Shown here one piece after another: positions 1 through 9,374 of a DNA stretch of 20,803 nt (its first letter is position 1; each line of letters opens with the position of its first letter). Location: contig LRSR01000239.1 of the NCBI GenBank assembly GCA_001579985.1, forward strand, positions 1 to 20,803, read 5' to 3'. Both the position numbers and the translations under genes were made by a program. Origin of the DNA: Hypsibius dujardini (lineage: Eukaryota > Tardigrada > Eutardigrada > Parachela > Hypsibiidae). The notes beneath the pieces were generated by a model that was given only the letters and a program-made list of their open reading frames with translations, searched no databases and was not told where the DNA came from.

Positions 1-705
1 CATGAGGGTACCTGTCGTTTCCGCCGCCGTAACCGGCACGAGTTTCGGTCCATACATTATGCCCAAATTGCCGAGGTACCCATTGGTGAAGGCCAGGATC
101 GTGATCAGTAGGACGTAGATCACGTCGCCGAAGAAGACTGGTAACAGTTTCCGCGGCTGTGCGTTGCACAGCATCAGCAGCGGGATTAGAGCAAAGCGCA
201 TAATGCTCAGGACCAGTGTGAGAATGTCCTGTTCGGCCCGTGGATAGAGGAGGAAGCCGAAAGTCCAGCGGCCGATGAAGTCGCCGACATTCATGATGAG
301 GAAGCAGGTCAAGGGAAGAAAGAGCTCATTGGTGAAGATTGATCCGTTGGATGCGTTTACAGAGCGGACGGCTGGAAGGACAGTCAAGAGTTTTAGTCGC
401 TGATCATTATGTGTTGTGACACAAAATGGTCCTACTAGACACAGACAGACAGATAGACAGACATAAGGCGTACAGATAGACAGAAAAAGAGACAGACAGA
501 CAAGACGCCAGATAGATAGACATACAAATCAGAGAGACAAATAGACAGCCAGATAAGCAGATAGATGGAGGGATACACACGTGGTCACAAGATAGTGCTA
601 CCCGAGTCAAGCCATTTATCTCGGTTAGCGCGCACTGGACGAGCTCAATGGCTTGACTCGGCTAGCCTATTTTGTGGTCACGCGTGTAGACGGAAGTAGG
701 GAAAT

Positions 706-762
<57 letters not shown>

Positions 763-3131
763 AAGACAGACATACAGTCAAACAGACAGCCAGACATGCA
801 ACAAAGATATAGAAAACGAAACACAGATACAGAGGTAAGCAGACGAATGGACGACAAACAGACCCATACAGGCAAGCAAGCAGGCAGGCAGACAGACAAA
901 CAGACACATATTCAAACACGCAGACACGTAGGCAAACATTCAGGCAGACCAGCAGGCCAGCAGGCCAGCATAGAGATAGACCTGCAGCGATGGCTGGGTA
1001 AACAGCCATGGTGACGAAAAAATTGAGGATGAGAGCGAGACCAGTTTTCCAAGTCCGTCGCAGGACTAATTTTGTGGGGAAAGGCACTTTCTGAACGATC
1101 GGGTAGGATGCGCTGTCGGAAGATCCCAGACTCTATTGTACAAAGAAGAAGAATGCATGCGTCAGTGGTAAGAATAGATTCTCGAAAACTGCCAAAGTCA
1201 ATGTGGGTGTGCAAAAATATTCTAGTTGGCTTTGTACAAACGGACTTACCCGGTCAAGATTCTCGATGCGGCCGACGTCGGTCTTTCCCGGCACGCTGCC
1301 AAGGTAATACTTTGCGAGCGGAAGACGCTGGAAGTAGGTGAAGGCAAACACGCAGAGAATGGTGGCGGCAATAGCCGAACCGAAATAACCGGTTGCTTCA
1401 TTTCGAACGGCTGACGGGGAGCCGTCGCCGCTGAGGATGGACAACACTTCCGCCAAGACGGCCACAACTCCCGCCAAAGGCTGTCCTACAGGGAGATATA
1501 CAGTCATAAAAAAGGCACTAGACGATTTCACTATACTGTCCGCCTACATGACTGTCTGTATGTCTGCCTGTCTGCCTGTCTGCCTGCTTGTTCGTACCAA
1601 TCATCATAGCCGTTGTAAATTGAGTCGGCAAACATCCCTGCATCCCAAATATCCCTCCACAGACAATACTGTTGGCCAAATTAATCAGGAAGACACTGCC
1701 CATGGTGACGACGAAGAATCCGCCCTGCCAGGCGTCCGTATCCCTCGTCGCCAAAGCAGTGGTCACTGTGAATACCACCACAATCACCACATATCCGCAG
1801 TAAACGCGATACCGGAAGGCCACACAACGGGAGAGGACGGTGCTCAAGGCCAGCCCGATGAAGCCGCAAGTGGTGGAGACGATGGCAAGGGAGGTCTCGA
1901 AGAGACTCTGGTAGCGAGTCGAAGCGTCCGGTTGGCTGACATTGCGGAATGAGTACTGGAAGTAGTCGGTGGCGGTCACGAAGAACGCCCAAGGGTAGGA
2001 GGTGCCCATCCCGATGAGCACCATCAGGAGAAAAGCCATGTTCCAGCGGTCGCGGGGCGCGTATCGGGGATCTTTCGAGTGCGGCACGATGTCCTGGAGT
2101 AAAAAACTAATACTGCTACTCAAATTACGAAAAACATTTTTTCTCTTACCGATTCTTACCAAGAATTTAATCAATATATCGTATAACAGGTGTATGTAGT
2201 ATGCAAGTTAAATAAAACATAATTTAACGTAGCAAGTGAAAATTAATTTTAATCGAAAATATTTAGTTTCAAATGCATCGATCGGGCAATAACTGATAGT
2301 TTTTTAATTTATGTTTTAAACACACCTAGTCGAAATTAAATATCAATAAAATAAAAAACCAAAAACCTGAATTGTCAAATTTTCATACGAGTATGGTGCA
2401 TGTGTGATTTAAATAAAATTAAAAGACATTTTAAGAGGCTAGAAAGCGGTGGCCATTATAATAAATTTTATTATCTAAAGTCAACAAAATATAAATCGAT
2501 ATTTAAAAGGGAATGTTTATTTAAAATCTTTACATTAAATTAAAAATATAAGATGTTATTTAAATCGTATTTTAAATGCCAAAAATATGGCTGTTCTTGT
2601 ACACAAAATTAGTTTTTCTGTGAAGTAAAATAAGTTGTTATTTAAATACACATTATTGCCGGTGGATTTAAATTTATTTAATACTTTTAATGAAAATAAA
2701 ACAAGCTACCTAAACAACACCAGATCAGGGATTAAACGAAGACAGAAAAAGGCATGACCAGAGTTGCAGGAGGCGCTTACAAGTGATCAATCAATTCGTC
2801 AAACACTCAATGGCATGGTCTCACACGTACACAAGCCATCAATCAATCGATGAATGAGCGCATCAATAGCAAGGTTTTCACAGGTTCGCATTACATTCAA
2901 TCGATCAATCAACTGACTGAAGAGCAAAGTGACCCAAATTCGGAAGACACAAACCTGGACGTAGGGGTCGTCACTGACAATCAACGGCTCCTCATCGCCC
3001 TCCTGGATATGTGGCGTCCCCAAGAAAGCATCCTCAGTCGAGTGGGAACGACGGTCGTTGACATTATTATTGTTATGGTTGTTATCTGTCCCAGGCAAAT
3101 GAATCAGCGATCCATCCATGTCCTCTTGCAT
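1..3131 (-). CDS. SLC29A: Equilibrative nucleoside transporter (SLC29/ENT family), 3' partial
   Basis: Exons in transcription order: 3131-2955, 2093-1598, 1485-1250, 1090-982, 371-1 (continuing off the window). Phases 0, 1, 0, 1 all close, giving 463 residues without a stop. All four introns are GT-AG. Family marks seen: the TM1 entry with Asp-Arg at 74-75 and Pro-Trp at 93-94 followed by FFVTAT; a TM4-5 stretch ending MMIGQPLAGV (about 221-231); GYF before TM6; GDFIGR with Asp370 and Arg374 in TM8; and ETTGTLM at 457-463. The last conserved helices are missing only because the window ends. The cytosolic N-terminus (1-59) is Asn-rich and carries DEEPLI, an acidic dileucine-type sorting signal. 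The start is the first in-frame ATG of this exon; an extra upstream exon cannot be excluded. The family moves nucleosides (some members amines) down or with a proton gradient. The family call is firm, the subtype is not. The usual Asn after Pro-Trp is Ala95 here. Confidence 0.93.
424..573. repeat. Degenerate ACAG tetranucleotide tract, left block
   Basis: Repeated ACAG/ATAG units in ENT intron 4 (CTGT on the sense strand). Open frames through it read as Cys/Leu/Ser-rich repeats and are not genes. Confidence 0.85.
574..688. repeat. Fold-back element within ENT intron 4
   Basis: The left arm 574-616 and right arm 647-688 are reverse complements. The inner 15 bases are a perfect match (602-616 against 647-661) and the outer part is imperfect. 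The spacer is about 30 bases. ACAG tracts flank both sides. Confidence 0.8.
689..978. repeat. ACAG tetranucleotide tract, right block
   Basis: A perfect ACAG run at about 706-756 (about 13 copies), then degenerate ACAG/GGCA units up to the exon 4 donor at 981. Confidence 0.92.
1546..1592. repeat. TGTC/TGCC tract next to the ENT exon 2 donor
   Basis: Degenerate TGTCTGCC units fill the donor half of the 112-base ENT intron 2, ending about five bases from the donor GT. Confidence 0.8.
2440..2700. repeat. AT-rich dispersed repeat, copy 1
   Basis: Shares blocks with 3645-3905 in largely the same order: AGAAAGCG, ATCTAAA-TCA, TCGATA, TTTAAAA, ATTTTAAAT followed by AAAAT-TGGCT-TTCTT, and ATTAAATTTATTTAAT-like segments. 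Confidence 0.7.
2785..2920. repeat. TTGA-type tetranucleotide tracts in ENT intron 1
   Basis: Clusters of CAAT/ATCA units (TTGATTGA on the sense strand) at about 2785-2860 and 2897-2919, starting about 35 bases after the exon 1 donor. Confidence 0.75.
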
Positions 3132-3644
3132 GATTTTGTGCAGGGCACAAAAGCTGCGCTTCAACAGATTCACGACATGACCCGAATTATTATGAGCAGG
3201 AATATAAAAAGTGGCAATTTTTTGCAGAGAGTGGGGAATAAAATAGACGTTTCAAATAGTTGCGTGAGAATAGGCAACTACTTTGGCCTAAATACAAGGC
3301 GGTTAACATCATAGCCAGCCATTGGCAGTGGCTCCAATTTGGTTCGTTAAGTGTTGCGGCCACGGGGGCAAACAGGGAAGAATGTCGAACCGCCGTGTTT
3401 TGTTACGCATTTTAAATGGAAGAATATTGGTCCTCCCGTGTACGATTACACCTATTAATTTCACCAGTTTATTGCATTTGAGGCAACTAAATTGCGTGAG
3501 TCCGTGTATACCTCAACCGCATCGGGATTTAACAGTCCGTAGAGAAGAGTGCCAGCCCACATTAACTGTAATGTTAGCGGGATGGATTTATTCATGGATT
3601 GTAGTGTTGTTTAAATACATTTAAAATAGATCCTAATTCTTCAT

Positions 3645-3905
3645 TGTCTAAGAAAGCGACTTGTGATTTTAAATAGGGTATATTTTTATTTGATCTAAAA
3701 TCATACAAATAGCAGTCGATACAAAGGTATATTTTCATTTAAAAGCACTAAATTGACTGTAACTTCAGGATATTTTATTTGAAATTCAAATTTTAAATCC
3801 TGAAAATGTGGCTTTTCTTTTAAATAAAATAATTTTTTATTTTAATAAATCACCAAGATTAAATTTATTTAATGTCTTATTTAAATACAAACACGTTATT
3901 ATTAA
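3645..3905. repeat. AT-rich dispersed repeat, copy 2
   Basis: Diverged copy of 2440-2700 in the same orientation, upstream of ENT coding exon 1. The last modules, TTATTTAAATACA and AAATTTATTTAAT, are in swapped order. Confidence 0.7.
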
Positions 3906-4330
3906 TGGATTGTATTGGTTCTTTCTCATTGTTTTGAATTTGGTTGGCTTACAACTTTTACCTTTACCGCTTCATTCAATTGGATGACGCATCTTTTCCA
4001 ATTCATTTTAACTTTCATTGCCATTATCAACTTTCTGTTTGCCGGCCTCGTCATTGACACTACTCACCGACTGAGCGAAAATTGTTTGCCTGTTGTAATC
4101 CCTCCCACAGTCATACATTCTCAGCATCCGTTGAAGAAGGCACCGCCGTCATTCATCCCAGGAACTCAATAATATTTGGCCTGCGCTGCCAAGACGACAG
4201 AACGCTAGGCTTCTGTGCTTCATTGGTTGATTGATTACTTTGCGAGGACGACGATTTATTTGCGATCGAATTGTCTTTCCCTTCCGTTGCTCCCAACCTT
4301 GCATATTGGAACCTTTGCTACACATCTACT

Positions 4331-4355
4331 AACAGCCACTCTTCGAGTGGCTGTT
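4331..4355. other. Perfect 11-bp hairpin in the gene A upstream region
   Basis: AACAGCCACTC and its exact reverse complement are separated by three bases (TTC), 155 bases before the gene A ATG. In RNA this would be a stable stem-loop if the leader includes it. Confidence 0.7.
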
Positions 4356-4509
4356 GAGCTGTACGAAAAAGTCTCAGACGTGTTTTTGGTAATAAACAGC
4401 GAAAACGGCACTTTGCTGTCACTTCACTGTACTGCTGTTGACTTGATTGGTTGATTGGTTGAATCTTGCAGGCTGCTTTTTCACCTCCTCCCCGCTGGCC
4501 AGATTCGTG

Positions 4510-5965
4510 ATGGTGAACCATGATGATCTGGCAGTCGGCCTGCCGCACGGCATGGAAACGGTCCTCTACACTCGGCTGAAACTGCTCTACATCCTCGGTT
4601 TCCTGGAATGCCTCGTGGGAGCGGCGATCATTGTCCTCGAATCCGCCAGTAAGTTTGGCAGTTCGGACTCGTAAAAATTGCCTTCCATTTGCCCAGCCTA
4701 AGTTTTGTTTGTGCACAGTACAATATTTGATGTGTTTGTTTAGGTATTGGTTTTTTCTACTCCTCTACCCTGAATTACCCCTTGGAGATTGCTGGCATTT
4801 TAATTGGGGCGATGGTTTTCGCCACAGGAGTTTGTGACTTTTGTGGTGGAAGGTTTGTGAATGTGTTCCGGTAGTTGATTGATTGCATTTACTTGTTTCG
4901 CTTTTTTAGGTGGCAGATGATTCATTATTTTATTTTTTAGGGGGATGATAACTCATTACCACTCATGATTAAATTATCGTAAATATTAAGTAGCATTAAC
5001 GATGGTACGCTTTTAAAATGAAATACAATGAAGTAAAACTTACTTTTCAGTGATAATATTGCCGATTTCCGATTTAAATTGTGGTTTGTGGTAATTCCGA
5101 TTTGTGGTAAATATGATATTTTTTGGGCTAAATAAATAGTGTAGACTTTATTCAACCAAATTGCCCGTTGCACCTCATAATCAAATGAAGAAATCGGTGA
5201 GAGAGTTTCATGAAAGAGTTTCTGACTCATCATTTTCTAACTTATTTTTTGCAGAGATCTTGTGGTGCCACAGACCCGCAGGAAGTTGTTCATCGCTGGG
5301 ATCGTTCTGTCGCTGGCTTCCCTGGCTGCAGTCGGCGCTATTCTCGTCATTTCGGTGCTCCGCAGTCACTTCCTCTACCAGGTTCTTATGTTACCTCATT
5401 ATTTTGTGTGTCTGTTTGTTAGCCTGTCTGTTTGTCTGCCTGCCTGCCTGACTACCTGTCCTGTCTGTCCGCATGTCTGCGTATCTGTCTATGTGATTGC
5501 CTGTGTCTGGCTGGTTGGCTGTTTGTTTTTTTGCCTCTTTGACATTCAATCTACCTGTCGTGTTTGTCATTTTGTCTGTGTGTTTGACTGTCTGTCTGCC
5601 TGCCTGCCTCCCTGCCTGCCTGCCTGCCTTCGTTTGGCTCTCTGCCCTTTCTACAAGATTTACCGTTCCAACTTTTGTAGGATGTGATTGACAAAGAAGG
5701 CCGGGACGAAAGTGACCACTATAACCGCAGGCTACCCTACCTCCTCTCCTACGAGGGTCTCCGTCATGCCGCCTTGCTGCGTGCCATTATCGCTGGCGTA
5801 TACTCGCTGGGTGTACTTTTCCTCCTGGGCACGCTGATCCTTAACATCGCTAACCTCGGGAAGAACAAGAACAACGCGGAGACCGCGACCGTCTATTCCC
5901 GTGTGCCGAAGGAGGAAGTGAAAATTCTGACGCCCAATCGCTCCCGCAAAGGAACGGATTTGTGA
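4510..5965 (+). CDS. Four-transmembrane protein A (family unassigned; MS4A/MARVEL-like layout)
   Basis: Exons 4510-4648, 4744-4852, 5255-5381, 5681-5965. Intron phases are 1, 2, 0, all GT-AG, giving 219 residues and a TGA stop. Hydrophobic segments: about 24-43, 62-80, 96-118 and 158-184, with a short N-terminus and a basic C-terminal tail of about 34 residues. A YPLEIAG motif precedes TM2, and a basic TRRKLF motif lies just before TM3. There is no tetraspanin CCG motif and the TM3-TM4 loop is short. The tail has TVYSRV (Tyr197), which fits a YxxPhi sorting signal. The start ATG has G at -3 and +4, and no in-frame ATG precedes it in this exon. Gene B just downstream is a clear paralogue. I do not recognise an exact family. 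The layout recalls MS4A (CD20-like) proteins, but that is an inference from topology only. Confidence 0.85.
4871..4886 (+). repeat. TTGATTGATTG tract in gene A intron 2
   Basis: A short tract about 20 bases after the exon 2 donor. A similar tract lies upstream of gene A at 4441-4466. Confidence 0.7.
5406..5640 (+). repeat. CTGT/CTGCC tract in gene A intron 3
   Basis: Degenerate TGTC, TGCC and TGTT units fill nearly the whole 299-base intron, starting about 25 bases after the donor. Confidence 0.88.
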
Positions 5966-6339
5966 ATGAGGTCTAGCTCCGTGCAGACTGTTTGCAGCTC
6001 AGTGTACTCTTTGGCAGTTCTCAGATTTGCATCGTTTCAAAAATTCTCTGCCAACATACATATGTCTACGGTTCATGTTCCTCCTGTTTCTTTTTTTCAT
6101 GTTCTTATTTTGCGCTTATCTCGAAGTCTTATTCTTAAAAGTGCCCGATCCTTGTGTTGTTTTCCTTTATCGCCCTCATTTTATCCTTGTGGTCTGTTGT
6201 TCTCCTCATATGGATCTCGCTCATTGAATTGCGTTTCCTTTGAACGTTGATACGAGGAAGTACATGCAGTTTGTGTACGGGTAAGTACTAGTATGACTTT
6301 CGAAAGTATTGACTTGAGAAGATACAGAGAAACATCCAG

Positions 6340-6516
6340 GCATCTAGACACCGACAGTCCGTCAGACAGACAGGCAGGCAGGCAGAAAGACTGATAGACA
6401 CCTGCACAGACACAGAGACATACATACAGATAGGTAGACAGAAAGACAGAAAGAGAGACACAGAGAGACAGACAGACAGAGAGACAGAGACAGACAGACA
6501 GGCGAACAGACGGACA
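6340..6516 (+). repeat. ACAG/GGCA tetranucleotide tract after gene A
   Basis: Degenerate ACAG repeat in the gene A-B spacer, interrupted by GAGA units. Confidence 0.88.
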
Positions 6517-7066
6517 AAAAATTAAAAATTAATCCGTTACAACGTGGGCAGAGTAGATATATTAATTTTTTCACCGAGTTGAACACGTCATCACTCTAGA
6601 ACAGAAACGGAAAGAGTTCTAAACACATGGACCACACCATGTCATCAATATCTCGGACGAGGACAGTCTGCTCATGCGATGGTGGCAAGGAGGCCCGGAG
6701 TCCGGGCTTCGGACCAAGTTATGGCCATGTGTGTATCCAGGTTGATCGAAGGGTTGATTTTTTGTTTGCTTTGATTCATAATGTGCATTGCACGCCTGTG
6801 CGTTGCGCGTGGCTTTTCCACCTTCAATTCACGTCCGTTGCAGCACGCACTGAGCATTTGCACTTTGTGTTTTGCACCGTGCACGCATTTATTTTTAGCA
6901 GCAACAAATCCGGTTTTTTTCCTTCTCTGTCTTCCATTCATCCATCAATCGTCCTTGAGGGGAGATCATACAGCTACCGTACGCTCTACTTCCGCTCAAG
7001 CACACTTGCCATTCCTCTCTAATCTCGCCAGACAACGAGGCCATTTCCTCTCTAATCTAATCGTAA

Positions 7067-7072
7067 AATAAA
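7067..7072 (+). terminator. Candidate poly(A) signal of gene A, close to gene B
   Basis: AATAAA followed by a T-rich stretch, 1.1 kb after the gene A stop and 42 bases before the gene B ATG. An ATTAAA variant at 6521-6526 is an alternative for gene A. Confidence 0.4.
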
Positions 7073-7113
7073 GTCTCTTTTTTGGAGAAAATCCCGCTGT
7101 GGATATCCTAAAA

Positions 7114-9374
7114 ATGGGCGAGCCCGATGTGAGTCTTCGCCTCGGGGAGACGTCCTACGTCCGCAATCGCTCGGCGGTTTTTATCCTGGGAGTGTTGGAG
7201 GTCCTTCTCGGCATGGGAATCATCGCACTGGAGACGGGAGGTGAGGCAGTTACGGAAGGACTTTTTTCTATTTAAAGTAACGAATTTATACGCAATTTTT
7301 TTGTTTATTCCAGCGCTCATCATGTTCTATCATGCCGAAGCGCCGGGATATCCCATCGAATATGCAGGAATTTGGACGGGAGTCTTCGCTATTTTGATAG
7401 GTTTGTCACGGGCAAATGAGAAGCAGCTGGAAAAAGCGTTTCTTGCTTGAAGAAGGGGTGGCTTGATTGATTTTTTTATGGATGGGTTGATTGGTTGATT
7501 GGCGGCAAGAGAACTAACAAATGGATTTTGGATCATTCTCTTTAGCTTGGCGCAGCGGCGCTAACTCTGGTGTTATCGAAAATTGTAGTTTCAATTTTTC
7601 TTTGGCTGCTTGTTCGACATTTGGACGGATTTAGGCTGAGCTCGGGCTAGAGATGGTTTCGTTAAGGTGTCGATCGGTTGATTGATTGGTTTAAATAATT
7701 TTATTCTAGGAAGTTAATGTATTAGTAGCTGACTCGATTGATTGATCGATTGATGCTTGATCAACTGGTTGGATGACTGTGACTGATGACAGCGTGTGCT
7801 GCTTTGAATTCGAATTACAGTATAATACCAGTATTATCTCGGAGGTGCGACATTTGAGTCGGATCTTAATTGCTGTGTGGTTTTTCCTATTCAGGCATAG
7901 TGCAAATTTTGGCCGGCAAGAAGACCGTATCAGCCCGACTGCGACGCCGCTTGTTTGCCGTCGGACTCGGCATCACGATTGTCTGCATCATCCAGGTACA
8001 TAATTTGTCTATTTGTCTGTCTTTTTCTACGTCCGCCCATTTGCCCATCTATGGGCCTGTACATCTTTGTCCTGTCTGTCTGAAGCTAATTTATCTTTTT
8101 GATTGTCTGTCCGTTGGTGCGTGTTTTTGTCTGTTTGCCTGTCCTATCCGTCTTTCTGCTTGGCCCTCAATATTTCTGTCTATCTGTCTGTCCACTTCGG
8201 CTGCTAGCCTGTCTGTCTGTCTGTCTGTCCGTCTGTCTGTCTACCGATCTACAGACATTGATTGTACAGTAAATCCTGCCTGCTGTATTTCTCCTTCCAT
8301 TTCTCTTTACCGTTTACCCAGGCCTTGGTACTATTCGGGCTAACCACCTACAACATCTTCTTAATTCGTGGCGCCATCGCCCGCCGCAAAGATAACCCGC
8401 AGCTCGACCTGATAGCCGGATCACACTTGACCCTCAAGCAGCTGGAAGATTTTGCGATGCTACGGTCCGTTGTCGCGCTTACCTATATCTCATTGGCTGT
8501 GCTGTGCCTCGTGTCCGCCGTCTTGGACTGCTGCAACGGCTGCGGTAAGACTGGCCAACACGGCAACGGCGCCCTCCCTCCGGACCAGGTGAGAAGCGGC
8601 ATAGGAGAGTGGGCAAATTAATCCCTCTCGTTAGAAATTTCATTTCCATTCATAAACTGTTGATTTTATGATCAATTTCATAATCATAATACGTAATTAT
8701 TTAATAATAAATTGTGTAATATTTATTTGTAAATTATATTTTAATTTATACTTTAACTGGATTCAATATATTATTTGAATATTCCTTTTAGTTTTTTTAG
8801 AGCTAATGAGAGTTGATGACAATGGGTCCATGCCAGTACAACTTTCTTATCGAAAAATAAATGGGTTTTTATTGCATGGTGATGGATGAATGGGCCGTTA
8901 CGTCCAACAGTCAAACCTTCACTTTATTTATGGATCTTCGTTTCAATGATTACAACATCAAATGAACAATTTCACACAAAATGGAATTTGATGTTTTTGG
9001 AATCTTGACTGCCTTTATTACAAAAAGATACATTGTATTGATGTGTAAGCAAAACCTAAAATTATTTAACCAGTTAATTTTTTTTTAGTCAGCCAAAAAT
9101 TAGTTTCGAACATGAGTCAGTTTCGAACTTTTTGAAATTTGGAAACACGGAAATTAATTTTTTTCTGTCAGTTGACAGTTACCTTAGATGCATTTTTTTT
9201 TAGATTTTTACAGATTGAAATTATATAACAAACAAAATTGTGGATTATGAATGCTGGCTCGAATAACGTCTGACTTTTTCATTTCCTCCCTTTGAGGTGG
9301 TCTACACCAGCGTCGACGGCAACCAAGTGAAGCAAATCAAAATCTACAAGAAGAGTCATGTCCTCAAGTCGTAG
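7114..9374 (+). CDS. Four-transmembrane protein B (tandem paralogue of A)
   Basis: Exons 7114-7240, 7314-7400, 7895-7995, 8322-8588, 9297-9374. Intron phases are 1, 1, 0, 0, all GT-AG, giving 219 residues and a TAG stop. Hydrophobic segments: about 21-40, 59-76, 92-114 and 152-174. It shares with protein A the TM1 pattern (FILGVLEVLLG against YILGFLECLVG), YPIEYAG before TM2, a basic RRRLF motif before TM3, and an LTLKQLEDF segment ahead of TM4. LDCCNGCGK at the end of TM4 could be palmitoylated. The last exon encodes only the tail, which starts VVYTSV with Tyr197, the same residue number as Tyr197 of protein A. The start context AAAATGG is strong. Function unknown; the tandem arrangement implies local duplication followed by strong divergence. 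Confidence 0.85.
7459..7765 (+). repeat. TTGA tetranucleotide clusters in gene B intron 2
   Basis: TTGATTGA/TTGATTGG clusters at about 7460-7505, 7665-7692 and 7733-7765, all in the sense orientation. Confidence 0.75.
7998..8260 (+). repeat. CTGT tract in gene B intron 3
   Basis: Degenerate TGTC units start within about 10 bases of the donor and fill most of the 326-base intron. The longest clean run is at 8205-8242. Confidence 0.88.
8589..9296 (+). other. Gene B intron 4
   Basis: A 708-base GT-AG intron separating the membrane domain from the tail exon. AT-rich, with no repeat or coding element recognised. Confidence 0.75.

Larger units (their letters stand above)
2094..2954 (-). other. 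ENT intron 1
   Basis: An 861-base GT-AG intron. The donor-proximal 150 bases carry TTGA-type tetranucleotide tracts. The middle (2440-2700) is a copy of an AT-rich dispersed repeat. The acceptor-proximal part is plain AT-rich sequence. Confidence 0.8.
3132..4509. promoter_or_regulatory. Divergent spacer between the ENT gene and gene A
   Basis: The two start codons face away from each other, so both promoters and 5' leaders should lie here. About 3640-3910 is a very AT-rich repeat copy. About 3920-4500 is less AT-rich and probably contains the gene A leader, including a perfect hairpin at 4331-4355. No TATA box could be assigned with confidence. Short open frames (3322-3624, 3915-4172, 4215-4454) show no coding character. 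Confidence 0.5.
5966..7113 (+). other. Spacer between genes A and B
   Basis: This contains the gene A 3' UTR and presumably the gene B promoter or leader. 6340-6515 is a degenerate ACAG repeat. A less AT-rich segment at about 6640-6745 has a short open frame without clear coding support. An 18-19-base motif beginning GCCATT and ending CTCTCTAATCT occurs twice (7008-7025 and 7040-7058). No further gene was recognised. Confidence 0.5.

Noticed and set aside
706-756. Possible CRISPR-like array
   Set aside because: A pure 4-base microsatellite with no spacers, in a eukaryotic gene.
407-1087. Open frames rich in CLSVCL/CLPACL or DRQT repeats, also at 5161-5691, 6362-6586, 7870-8343 and 14989-15216
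   Set aside because: They are translations of tetranucleotide tracts. Only the short parts overlapping the reconstructed exons are coding.
3129-3173. Upstream extension of ENT exon 1 to a GTG at 3173
   Set aside because: GTG is not a likely start in an animal gene. The first in-frame ATG of this exon is at 3131; an upstream exon remains possible.
3915-4454. Short open frames ahead of gene A
   Set aside because: No conserved motif, no splice logic linking them to gene A, and composition similar to spacer.
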